From the NCBI GenBank assembly GCA_024138025.1, contig JAMXBD010001578.1:1-64000 (forward strand): 64,000 bases of DNA, in the 5' to 3' direction. The position numbers and the translations under genes were made by a program. This stretch comes from Combretum micranthum. Taxonomy: Eukaryota; Streptophyta; Magnoliopsida; Myrtales; Combretaceae. The notes under the pieces were generated by a model. It had not been told where the DNA came from. It searched no databases and saw only the letters and a list, made by a program, of their open reading frames with translations. Below are positions 10,925 through 20,844 of this stretch, piece after piece. The stretch's first letter is position 1. The number at the start of each line of letters is the position of its first letter.

Positions 10925-12110
10925 TGTAAACCCCCAAAAATTTTCATAATCCTTAAAAATAATTCTAGAAGTGTAAATATCAAAAACTCGAAAAATCAAC
11001 TTGAGATTAAAACTCAATTCTAGACCGAGTCAAAACCGGAAACGAAACCCTAAAAATTGAACCAAGTTAAAACTTAATTCCAAATAAGAACAAAAACGAG
11101 TTTTCTCAATCTTGAGAAAACGAGAACCCTGAAACAAATATAAAGTCCAATTACCGATATAATCAACGTCCGTACGTCGATTAAATAATCTACCCAATTC
11201 CTAAAACGCAAATCGAAACAATAGATCCAAATACCGCTTAACAACGAGATAATAAAATCCTAATTCCTTCAGTAAAATTTTAGAATCACAAAATCCAAAT
11301 TTTCCAAAAAGTCAAATGAGTCAACTCATAAACCTAGACTCGGTTAAACGATCCGAGAACTAAAAACTATTAAATAATCACAAATAAAATAATAAACCAA
11401 ATCGAGCTAAAATTAAAACGATCAAAACTCAAAAATTATACGATCTTACGAATAACTCAGTAAAATCGGAAATCAAAACGGAACCCTAAAAGTCAACAAG
11501 CCTATAACGAACCCTAGTGTTTAAGATCCGGCAATCCCGCGTTTTCAAACCCTAGAAAACGAAATTAAGTTAATGGCCTAGAATAGTTCGTAATAATATA
11601 GGGTAACATAAAAATATCAGATTCGCGAATTTCGAGTGACCTTCGGACCCAAACGGGATCGGTTCTCGAAAAGCGTGTCCCGGAGCTCGGAATATTAAAA
11701 ATATTCCGTTTATACCAATAGACTCGTAAAAATACAAGGATTCCAAAAATATCAGTTTTGAATTTTTCGGTAGCTAAAAATTACAGATATCGCATTATTA
11801 CGCGTATTTTTATTACTACCGGTACTTTAATTGTCTAGTCTACTATTCATAGTACTTTTCTACTATTCATTACTATTCACCTATCTCTACTTTTTCTTAC
11901 ACCTATTTCTTACACCTACATATCTATTTTCTTACTTTTTTCATTTCCAATACACTTTAATCACATCAAACTTTACACATTACTTCTTTATTACACAAAC
12001 AAATAAAATAAAATTTCCTCCCCAAAGCAAAACCGGCGCCATCTTCTCCCCTCATCCAATTATTTTTTTTCAATTTATTTTATTACATCCAAAAATCACT
12101 CCAAAAATTC

Positions 12111-12120
12111 TATAAATACC
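12111..12120 (+). promoter_or_regulatory. LTR TATA box, element 2
   Basis: TATAAATACC, about 75 bp after a GGCGCC patch and followed by a CT-rich leader. The same block occurs at 39014-39023 and 57089-57096, which marks the LTR core promoter. Confidence 0.65.
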
Positions 12121-13862
12121 CCCTTCCTCTTCCATTCTTTCACACAATTCATTCACTACCAAAACTCTCTCAAAATCTCTCCACAAATTCTCTCTCAAGA
12201 ATTCTCTCTACCAAAACTCTCTCAAACCAATTCCTCACAAAAATCATCCTCATACATAAACTATCTACCACATATTACTACTCACATAATACCCATTTCA
12301 TTACCATCTCATACCTCTTACATACTTAGGTAAATATTTCTTCCATCTATTATTCATCCATGTCATGTAACTTAACATGACTATGGTGTTGTTTTGAAAC
12401 TCATATGAGTAGTAAAAGCAACAACATGTTCATGTTTTGTTCTTGTACATAAGCTTCCTATTTTATTATGTTGTTATTATTGTTATTATTTGCTTTAATT
12501 ATTATATGTATATATATTTATTTAGAGCATATAAGCTCATTTGTTATTTATTTATTCAAGTTATGCAATTTATTTATTTTATTAAGACTAGTCTTTCTAG
12601 TCTTAGACTTGTCCATATCAAGTCAAAACAATCTTTTATTTATTTTTTTAATCTTTCGGGACTAGTCCATTCTTAGTCCCGGGATGCCTTGATAAAGCTA
12701 AGGCTCCAATACTTGATCGGGATTCCTTGATGAAGCTAAGGTTCCCAATGCTTGATATTTTATTATTATTATTTTTAGTATTTTCTTATGTTCTTATTAT
12801 TTTATATGCTCATGATACTTGCATTTGCATAATGTTAATGTCTCAACTAGTCTAAAAATAGAATCTTGTTTTACTAAATGAACTCAAAGCTAAGTTTCCA
12901 ATTATATGATTTACCACAAAAACATGAAGTTATTATCAACAACCTAGAAATAGAATAATACAAGTTTTCTCAAGTTTTCTTAAATAACAAAGATAGTTTT
13001 ACCAAGAAAACATAAATAAATATTTTCCTTGTATTTTATGGTAATCTAAGTTTTTAGAAAAATAAATCGTTAATATCGAAAGTTTAAGACTTAAATTCTT
13101 TTCTAAACTAAGGAACAAACTAGTTTTCAAAGTTAAGACAAAAATCAACTCATCAAGTTATGAACCCACTTAGGAAAAATAATGATTTTAAAGAAGAACT
13201 AATTTTCAAAGAATATAAATGAGGTAAGATTTATGTAATGGATTTTATAAAAATGATTCTTTTCAAAGAAATGAAAGAACAAGTTTTAGAAAGCAAAAGC
13301 TTATATTTTAGAAATATATAAGAAGACAAAATTCATTTTCTAAAACCATCCTAAATACAAAAATTTATAAAAAGGTTTTTATCAACTTAATATACTTTTG
13401 ATCTTTAATCACTAGAAGGAAAATTTAATACAAGACTAAAGGATTAAGGAAAAATTCAACTTGTTTTGGAAAAGAAATGAAGAAAATAAAATAAGAATAT
13501 ACTCATTTATAACAACCTAGGAAAAATATAAAGTTTCTTTAGATACTTGAAAGGAAATTTTCAAAACTAAGTTTAAATGAATTGTTTTATGAAATAAATT
13601 GTTGAGACACTACCATTGGATTTTGCATATAAAGTGAGCATACCTATATATTCAAAAGTGTTTATCAAATATATTTATATTGTTACAAAAGGATTTTCTT
13701 TAAAATGGAGTTGAGTTAGAAAATGGATTTTTGCAAAAGTTTAGAAAATTCGTTTTAAATCTGTACCTGACGTTTTCGGAACCCAAATGACCTTTTATGA
13801 CCAAGATAAGTTTAGAAATGGATAGAACTTTTCGAATAGGTAGAAAACGGTATATCATATGC

Positions 13863-13913
13863 GAAATTCCGAGTTAAAATGAGCAAGTTATGGCCATTTT
13901 AAGTTGGAATTTC
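13863..13913 (+). other. Conserved LTR hairpin, copy 2
   Basis: Arms 13863-13881 and 13895-13913 pair at 17 of 19 positions around loop AGCAAGTTATGGC. This is the least degraded copy. Confidence 0.7.
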
Positions 13914-14073
13914 TTCTTATACGATTTTACCACGATTTTAAGTAAAGTTTAGAATCTCCAAGAATAGAAATTCATGAAACTTATCCCGGGTATTTCTTTT
14001 GTCTAGGTGACGAAGGATACGAGAATACCCTACCCGAGGATTTCTACGACTAAGAAGATAGCGAAATGGACGA

Positions 14074-14778
14074 GTGAGTTATTCCTTCTAATTTCGTTAC
14101 CTTGCTTGTGCTTGTAATGTAGTAGCATTAGTATACTAAGAAAAGATAAAAACGAATATATTTGGGGATTTCGGGATTATACATATGATTCTATGTTTAT
14201 GCGTGAATGAGAATTAAGAATATCGCAACTTCGATCTGCTTGTTTAAATAATTTTGTTTACTTACTTGTATGATTGTTTATTGTTGCTAAATTGATTGAT
14301 CGCCCCTAATAAACCTTAATAAGGTTTGACCTAAGAACAATAAAACGTTCACGCATAGCATCCATCGAGTCACATCTATTTCGAAGGCTGCTACTCCTAC
14401 GCGTAGAGTTGGATTGGCTGTGATCGTGCGGTGCCACGGGCCATGTTCCTTCCTGGAGAATCCAAATCGCTCGGGGAAAGCGACTCTAGGTTCGGAGCCG
14501 AGCCAACCGAACGCTGTGGGTGAGGACCTGGGGACTAGCAGTAGAAGGTCGAGGACCTTCAACCCCGATTCCCTAACCTTTGATACGGAGGGGTAAATCC
14601 GTTCTATATATGGTTTCCGGATGACTATATATATTCGCGTAATCATGTGATTGTTGCATTGTATGCATAGCATATGTGTGATTAAATAAATAAACTTGTT
14701 TGAAATATGGTGCGAATGAAAAGGAATATCTCACTAAGCTAGTTGTAGCTTATACCCCTATAGATTTTGTTGAAACAG
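14074..14778 (+). other. Intron-like interval in LTR, copy 2 (705 bp)
   Basis: Donor CGA/GTGAGTT at 14074 and acceptor TTGTTGAAACAG/GT ending at 14778. The interval includes an unusually GC-rich stretch (14400-14600) compared with the other copies. Confidence 0.4.
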
Positions 14779-15175
14779 GTATATTCGTGGATTAAATTTG
14801 AGGATCATGACATTAAGGAAGTCATGGACGGATGATTAAGGATATGGAATCATACGATGAAGAAATTTTGTAAGGTTCTTTATATGTGCTAACCTATATG
14901 ATTAGGGACGTATATTTATTTGAAGATAATAGAAGAATATGCCTTAAGAATTGAATGTGATATGCTTATGTTTTATATTAAGTATTCTCTTTGCCTTGTA
15001 CTTATTTATTATCAATGTAAATTGCGCTACTCCGATGCGTCCCCTTGGTTGTGATGTACGCCTTGTACATAATATGGAAGCCTTTGCATGACTAAGGTAG
15101 TCATTCCTAGGCTTTAGTATTGTGTACGGCGGACTGCCACGTTTAGGGTACCCCTCGGGGCGTGACAGTTTAAGT

Positions 15176-15187
15176 TGGTATCAGAGC
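15176..15187 (+). other. Primer binding site (initiator tRNA-Met), element 2
   Basis: Perfect TGGTATCAGAGC, 8 bp after the LTR end at 15167. This confirms that 10925-15167 is a 5' LTR and that reverse transcription was primed by initiator tRNA-Met. Confidence 0.9.
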
Positions 15188-15759
15188 AAAAGGTTTTGGG
15201 AATTAGGAAAAGAAGGTAGAAGGATAGATGATAGGATTTGACCTTATGTTAAGAATCCTTATGCTAGATTAGAACTTATCTTGGAGAATATTAGAAGAAG
15301 GCAGGAAATACTTATGCAAGAATCGGAGGATATTTAGTAAGATAGAAATGGAAGCATCACATGAATGATTTACCCTAAGATGTTGACCAAGATTGAGAAA
15401 GGTGGAAATGACTTGGAGATAGAACATAGTAGAATAATATGGAGAAACATGAAGGAGACTTAGAATTAGATATAGAATAAATATAGTAAGCCTACCTTAG
15501 CAGGATCAATAAGCCTTAATGCATAATAACCCTATTCAAAACCAATTAGGAGCAATTTAAGTATAATGCCTCTTTTCCAAGTAAAACCTTTAGGTGAATA
15601 ACATTAAGTACCTACGTTAACCTTTAAATCAGATGGACAAAAAAATCTTTCAAGCTTCGCTTTTCTTAAAAACAAATAACTTGTGCGTAAAACTCGAAAT
15701 AAAAAGAATTATCTAATACGATCGCTTCGTTTGGTTCTAGGAAGCTACCCAAGGAAATT
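15188..15759 (+). other. Element 2 leader (primer site to first ORF)
   Basis: Purine-rich, AT-rich non-coding sequence with no long ORF and no recognised motif. The reading frame of the next ORF is open upstream to about 15690, but without an earlier ATG. Confidence 0.6.
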
Positions 15760-16512
15760 ATGCCACAATCAAGCACCCCTCTCGAAGAACAACAAGAACG
15801 AGGAACACTCCCACCACAAGATCTAACCCAAGAACTCTTGACCACCATAAGACGTCTAGAAGAGACGATAAGAACATATATACAACAAATACCCACAACC
15901 TCTACAACCGCTCCGGTTATAAGATCCCAACTCGGAGCAACACCAGTAGCACAAGTCCCTTCCTTCATGGCCAATCCTGAACCACAGGCTAAGAAGCATA
16001 AACGACTTCAACCTCTTAAGGATTCCGCAACCCCTAAGGTCAGATGTTGGAAGTGTGAAGGAAGACATTTCCCCAAAAGTTGCCCACAACTGCAATACAA
16101 GTGTTACTTCTGTGGAAACAAAGACCACAAAATCCTTGATTGTCCTAAGAAGAACGGCACTATCTATTCTGGTCATGCAAAGAGAAAACACAGTGCCAAC
16201 AATTACCCAACAACAATAAGGAAATGCTACGTATGCAGTCGTCTCATCTGTAGGACCAAGAATTACCCAACAAATGCCAAGGAAACATGCTACATGTGCA
16301 AGGTGTGGTACCTCTATGTATGTGAGGATCTAAAGACGCAAGGTTTATGGGACGACCCCATCTCAACCCCCGAAAGAGATGACCCATCCAAGGAAGAATG
16401 TGGGACTTCGTCTAGAGATCCTACCACCAAATCTCGCCACAAAGGAAAAGAAAAAGTTACTGATAATGAAGACGAGGGATCAAGTAATCAAGGAAATGTT
16501 CCTACCCTGTGA
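15760..16512 (+). CDS. Intact 250-aa tandem zinc-knuckle protein (Gag/nucleocapsid-like), element 2
   Basis: The longest uninterrupted ORF in the window, between the primer site and the broken gag. Residues 1-60 include a Gln/Glu-rich stretch that could form a short coiled coil (LTQELLTTIRRLEETI). Knuckle 1 at 96-108 is CWKCEGRHFPKSC (C-X2-C-X3-H-X4-C, one residue short of canonical); knuckle 2 at 115-128 is canonical C-X2-C-X4-H-X4-C. Residues 156-164 and 177-188 align with this pair as a second, decayed pair that keeps C-X2-C but loses His. The C-terminal 60 residues are acidic and Lys/Ser-rich, probably disordered. No Retrotrans_gag core is present. Nucleic-acid binding is likely by family. 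It could be a Gag copy lacking its core or a separate leader ORF; it is intact while its neighbours are not. Confidence 0.7.
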   Translation: MPQSSTPLEEQQERGTLPPQDLTQELLTTIRRLEETIRTYIQQIPTTSTTAPVIRSQLGATPVAQVPSFMANPEPQAKKHKRLQPLKDSATPKVRCWKCEGRHFPKSCPQLQYKCYFCGNKDHKILDCPKKNGTIYSGHAKRKHSANNYPTTIRKCYVCSRLICRTKNYPTNAKETCYMCKVWYLYVCEDLKTQGLWDDPISTPERDDPSKEECGTSSRDPTTKSRHKGKEKVTDNEDEGSSNQGNVPTL

Positions 16513-16982
16513 AGAGCAATCCAAAGCGAGAACAGACGCTAAACCTTCCGTAAAAGCTTTAATATACCGATAGGAGAAATGCTTTTGTAAAAAGAATTAA
16601 TCAAAGATGTATATGTTGTCTATGTAATGATTTGAAATTATTATGTTTTGCATCCTTTCTTTGAACTTTTGTAAAGGAAGTGTTTAAGTCTTCCTTCTGT
16701 TTCCATGTATTTAATTTTAATAATATGAATTTCCTTTTATTATGATTTCAGTAAATTTTCAATATTTCTTCTATACATATTTACTCATTTACGTACTTGA
16801 TTATTATGTTTTATGAGGTTTTCCGATAAACGTCTAAGACTTAATAAAGTTCAAAAGAATCTCACACTACCTTAATAAAACCTGTAGAACAAATAGGAGA
16901 CGCACTCACACAACGCAACCAAGAAATACCCCCTGTAGAACCTGAGAACCCGGAGGAACCTCAACAACCAAACCAACCACGA
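16513..16982 (+). other. Spacer between zinc-knuckle ORF and broken gag
   Basis: AT-rich to about 16860 with an acceptor-like TTTATTATGATTTCAG near 16735-16751. From about 16869 it already reads as Gln/Pro/Glu-rich Gag N-terminal sequence before the first usable ATG at 16983. Confidence 0.5.
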
Positions 16983-18033
16983 ATGGATCAAGCTAACATC
17001 GAACAACTTGCCAATCTCATAAGGAATTTCGCACAACAAGCCCATGCTATACCTACACCAGTACCTGCACAAGAAGCAGCACCAGAAGTTCCAACGCCAC
17101 CGATTGAAACAAAGCGCTAATGCCAACCTTACCAAAACCTTACAAAGTATGTTGCCGAGTTCATTAAGTGCAATCGTATTTTGATGGAGCTTTTGGAAAA
17201 CCGGATGAAGCTGATGATTGGTTAGCACAAATAGAACGATCTTTCAATGCTTTTGAAGTACCACAACATCTTCAGCTTACATATGGGACTTTTATGCTGA
17301 GGTTCAATGCAAGAATATGGTGGGAATCCAAAAGTAGAGAGCTACTACCACCAATCACATGGGAGACATTTAGGCATGAATTCTTGGAGAACTTTTTCCC
17401 TGGAAGCTTGAGAATCCAATTTAGTGCAGATTTCCTAAGTATTTCTCAAGGAGGCCGTAGTCTTGAACAATATGAAACAGAGTTCAGTAAGCTGTTACAA
17501 TATGCCCCGAATCATATAAGGATAGTGAGGAACTAAAAAGGCAAGTCTTCTTAGGAGGATTGGATGAAGACCTTCGTATCAAGTTGATAGAATTTGACAT
17601 CAAAGATTTCGAGAACTAGTAGAAAGAGCACGAATTGTGGATGGTGCTAAGAAAAGGAGAGGACGGAAGGAAATGTCATGATAATTGAGGAAGAATCTAT
17701 AAGTGAACCTAGCCTAAGCCTCAAAGTCAATGAGCTCGAAACATCGGTCAGCCCGAGTAGAAAGAAGGATAAAAGAAACGGATACCCAATGTTGGAAATG
17801 CAAAAAGGGACATCAACCAAGACAGTGTCCCAAGCTTCAACACAAGTGTTACTACTGCGGGAGTCCGAATCACAAAGTCATGGGATGTCCAAAGAAACTT
17901 CTACCACTTGCCTGATTTGTGGAGAACCTGGACATATCGCCAAAAAGTGTTCTAAGAAGAAAAATATGGAAGGGAAATACTCGGCGATACCCCCACAAGA
18001 AATACATATGTACAACCTACAAGGACAATGATT
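16983..18033 (+). pseudogene. gag: Ty3/gypsy gag with three zinc knuckles, frameshifted (element 2)
   Basis: Capsid/nucleocapsid precursor. An Ala/Gln/Pro-rich N-terminus runs from 16983 to a stop at 17118-17120. In another frame 17168-17536 is a well-preserved Retrotrans_gag core: YFDGAFGKPDEADDWLAQIE, then WWESKSREL, then the FFPGSLR and LEQYETEF motifs. A stop at 17534-17536 ends it and the frame continues with LGGLDEDLR. Knuckles follow at about 17785-17910 (CWKCKKGHQPRQC, then CYYCGSPNHKVMGC) and 17920-17965 (CLICGEPGHIAKKC), the third in a different frame, so an indel lies near 17900. The first knuckle shares the unusual X3 spacing of the upstream ORF. A MYNLQGQ motif and stop end it at 18031, and LTR sequence begins at once. 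No pol follows. Confidence 0.82.
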
Positions 18034-18141
18034 TGCAAAGTTGAAATACTCATTTGGGTATTTCTTTTGTTTAGGTGATTTCGAATCAAAGGATTCTTTG
18101 CCCCTAGACTATTACAAATAGAGACTGGAGACCATGGCCAA

Positions 18142-18778
18142 GTCAGTCATACTTCCTATTTATGATTCCTTATTGTGCTTGTTATTCATAGTTACATTAG
18201 AATGATAGGAAAAGATAAAATGGAAATACATGATGGGTAATTATGGGATTATGCATGCTTCTTGATGTATTGAGGAAAATGTGTTAAGTATATGAAACCA
18301 GGTGATTAACTGATGGATATCTATATACCATGATTATGATTGTTTGCAAATTGCTTGGTCACCTATGAAATTGTATTAATGATTATTCGGAGTAACAAGT
18401 AATATGGACATAATCACTTCACGTTGGGGATGGTGTATTTAATCATGATTGGTTATCTGTGATCCATAAACGACATGAATGAAATGGGTTGGCCGTGATC
18501 CATAAAACGGTACAGTTAATGGGTTGCCCGTGAGCCATAAAACGGAACAGTATATTCAAAGTAGTACCGTAGGATTCATTAATCTGCTAACCCCAAATGA
18601 GGGTAAATCCATTCAACATATGATTTCTGGTTGATCATATGTCTTGTATACCTATGTTGTTGTTGCATTTCATATGATGATTAAACAACTTGATTATATG
18701 AAATTGTTGGATACGTATATTCTGGAAGTATTTACTCACTAATCTAGCATAACATATACTACAGCTTTTTTTTTGCAG
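18142..18778 (+). other. Intron-like interval in LTR, copy 3 (637 bp)
   Basis: The donor is decayed (AA/GTCAGT at 18142). The acceptor is strong: nine T residues then GCAG, ending at 18778. Confidence 0.35.
18451..18544 (+). repeat. Minisatellite, about 36-bp period, three units
   Basis: Units at 18451, 18487 and 18522 share GGTT(N)4-5GTGATCCATAAAACG. The unit also occurs, inverted, at 28922-29006 in the chimeric LTR at the matching position. Confidence 0.8.
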
Positions 18779-19166
18779 TTTCCTTATTTGTGGTTGCGAC
18801 CTAGGAATTAGCCAACTCAGGTAAAGCAAGAATAGAGTTTCCCTTAGAAGTTTATGTTTGGCTTTTGTATAGACTTCCATAAGAAACCCTAAATGCTCGA
18901 GTTGATGTCAAAATCTATTACCTGAACTTATTATTCTTTTGCAGGAGAATGCCCCTTAGTTTCTATAAATGATCCTAAATATGTGTGGTTTGTATTTTGA
19001 TGTTTTATCTATCAAATTAAACTATTTATCTCCAATTGCTCAAGTATTATTGTCATAGGGGAATGCGCTGCATCCAATACTAGACTTTGAATAACTGTGA
19101 TAGTGATTCCTAAGTCTCATATGGTATGCAGACTATTACGTTTAAGGTACCCTTTGAGGCGTGACA

Positions 19167-19480
19167 TACCTTTAACAAAAATATCCATTTAGAAGGTATA
19201 GCAGAAACTATATGTATGGATATAGTAATGAGTATCCAAGAAGAAATTATTATCAAAAGGTAAATCAAAGGTATGATACGTCCTCTTATGCATGTTTCTT
19301 TTTCAATAAAGTTGGTTATATTGAAAAATGTTGTTTTTACAAAAAGATACAAGCTCAGTGCACATCAAGTTAATAAACAAGATAAGACAAGCTTCACTTA
19401 TCAAGGACCCATTCTTATTTGGGTTCCTAAAAAGGTTTGATCACCTATTTGTATATAATTGCAAGAAACAAGGAGCAAAA
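19167..19480 (+). pseudogene. gag: Sirevirus gag C-terminus, truncated
   Basis: Starts abruptly after the LTR end at 19166. Around 19290-19335 the frame reads a zinc-knuckle shape C-X2-F-X4-Y-X4-C, so the second Cys and the His of the canonical motif are replaced. It runs into the protease region at 19481. Everything 5' of this point (LTR, primer site, most of gag) is missing from the window, probably removed when element 2 inserted. Confidence 0.6.
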
Positions 19481-19700
19481 ATAAAAGGAACTTGGTACTT
19501 AGATAGTGGGTGTTCATGTCATATGACTGGAGATGCTTCTTTGTTCACTAGCATAATGGGGAGGAAAGAGGATATGTAAGGTTTAGAGATGACAGCCGTG
19601 GTAAAATAATTGGGATAGGTACTATCAGTTATCCTCCATATAATTGAAAATGTTTCTTTAGTAAAAGGACTAAAGCATAAAGTCAATTATGTGATAAAGG
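19481..19700 (+). pseudogene. Sirevirus (Ty1/copia) protease
   Basis: GTWYLDSGCSCHMTGD at about 19487-19534 is the copia-type aspartic protease site with DSG at 19502. The form is typical of Sirevirus/Maximus, which usually has R or H before HMTGD. A stop at 19577-19579 and frame breaks follow. Confidence 0.82.
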
Positions 19701-20844
19701 TTACAAAATGATTTTTGAGAAAAACAGATGTTTTGCATATAATTCTGAAGGAGTAAAATTATTTGAAGGATTTAGAAAAAGGAACATATATCTAATCACA
19801 CCTTATGATATGAATATTGAATGTTGTTTTCTGACCATGAATGATAATATACATGTTTGGCATAAAAAACTTAATCATGTAAACTTTAATCAACTAGAAA
19901 AGCTTTCTAAAAGAATCTTGTTGTTAGTTTGCCTAGAACTAGCATAAAAGCATGATGTGAAATGTGCAACTATTTTAAAGAAAAAAATGGTTTCAATTTC
20001 TCATAAAAGCAAAAATATAATTTCAACAAAAAGACCTCTTGAACTTTTACATCTTGACTTGTTTAGATCTACAAGAACCTTAAGTTTATGAGGAAATAAA
20101 TATGGACTTGTAATAGTTGATGATTTTTCAAGATACACATGGGTATTTTTTTTAAAACACAAATTTGATAGTTTTGATATGTTCCAAAAATTTGTTAAAT
20201 AAATTCAAAATGAGAAAGGATTTGCTATCGTTTCTTTAAGAACCGATCATGGCAAAGAATTTGATAATGCTTTGTTTTTAAGCTTTTGTGAAGAACATGG
20301 AATAAATCATAATTTTTTAGCACCATATATACCTCAACAAAACGGAATAGTTGAAAGAAAGAATAGGACTATACAAGGAAAGACACACTCTATGTTAAAT
20401 GACAGTGGAATAGCTGAATATTTTTGGGCTGAAGCTGTTGCAATTGCTTGTTACATAATATATAGAGTATATATTCGACCACATACTACAAAAACATCAT
20501 ATGAATTGTTTCGTGGTAGAAAATCATTTGTTTCATAGTTTTATGTGTTTGGATGTACATGTTATGTGAAAAAGAATGCAAACAATCTTGGTAAGTTTGA
20601 TGAACGATCAGATGAAGCAATTTTTATTAAATATTCACAAAATAGTAGAGCATATCGTGTGTTTAACAAAACAACAAAAGTAGTTAAAGAATCTATTAAT
20701 GTGCATTTTCTTGATGAAGTGAAAGATGATTTTAATGATGATGATATGTTTACACCTGTGAATGAAATAATAAACCTAATTCTGCTATATCAGAGTCAAA
20801 ATAAGAAGATAAATATGATAAAACTCAAAAAGCTGATAAGTTAG
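19701..20844 (+). pseudogene. Sirevirus integrase
   Basis: The GAG-pre-integrase zinc domain at 19850-19970 shows H and H in VWHKKLNHVNF and C-X2-C (CEMC) near 19958. The core keeps all three acidic residues: D at 20056 (LHLDLF), D at 20245 (RTDHGKEF) and E at 20353 (NGIVERKN), with D-X35-E spacing. The C-terminal copia segments follow at 20545-20750 (VFGCTCYV, then RAYRVFNK and a VHFLDE end). Stops at 19945-19947, near 20090, 20201 and 20536-20538 break it; several fit CAA-to-TAA changes. Domain order before RT confirms Ty1/copia. Confidence 0.9.

Larger units (their letters stand above)
10925..15167 (+). repeat. Complete 5' LTR of family-A element 2 (4,243 bp)
   Basis: Starts TGTAAACCCCC and ends CGGGGCGTGACA, with a primer site 8 bp downstream. 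In order it holds a GGCGCC/CCCC patch (12033-12050), a TATA box (12111-12120), a CT-rich leader (12155-12235), GGGACTAGTC repeats near 12656-12682, a long A-rich middle, the hairpin at 13863-13913 and the intron-like interval 14074-14778. Open frames inside (such as 11831-12115 and 14287-14673 minus) are not conserved between copies. Left flank ACTGA does not match the sequence after 19166, so no TSD supports an intact insertion. Confidence 0.88.
18034..19166 (+). repeat. Family-A LTR, 3' end fragment (element 2)
   Basis: Aligns from TACTCATTTGGGTATTTC (18048) with 13975-15167 and ends GAGGCGTGACA at 19166. It joins gag directly, so pol, polypurine tract and LTR 5' half were lost or recombined out. 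It carries an intron-like interval and a minisatellite. The exact left edge is uncertain by about 20 bp. Confidence 0.75.

Noticed and set aside
11831..12115. 94-codon hydrophobic plus-strand frame resembling a membrane protein
   Set aside because: It is a T/C-rich LTR promoter region translated into Phe/Leu/Tyr runs; it ends at the TATA box. The same illusion occurs at 56830-57072.
14287..14673. 128-codon minus-strand frame with an overlapping 60-codon plus-strand frame
   Set aside because: It lies in the GC-rich part of the intron-like interval of the 5' LTR, is not conserved in sister LTRs and has no domain; the GC-rich patch lowers stop frequency by chance.
15176..15187. tRNA gene
   Set aside because: The match to tRNA-iMet is limited to 12 bases at the position of an LTR primer site; no tRNA body is present.
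17880..17925. Programmed frameshift between the second and third gag knuckles
   Set aside because: The frame change occurs at an A-rich site in an already stop-ridden gag with no pol to express; a simple indel is more likely.
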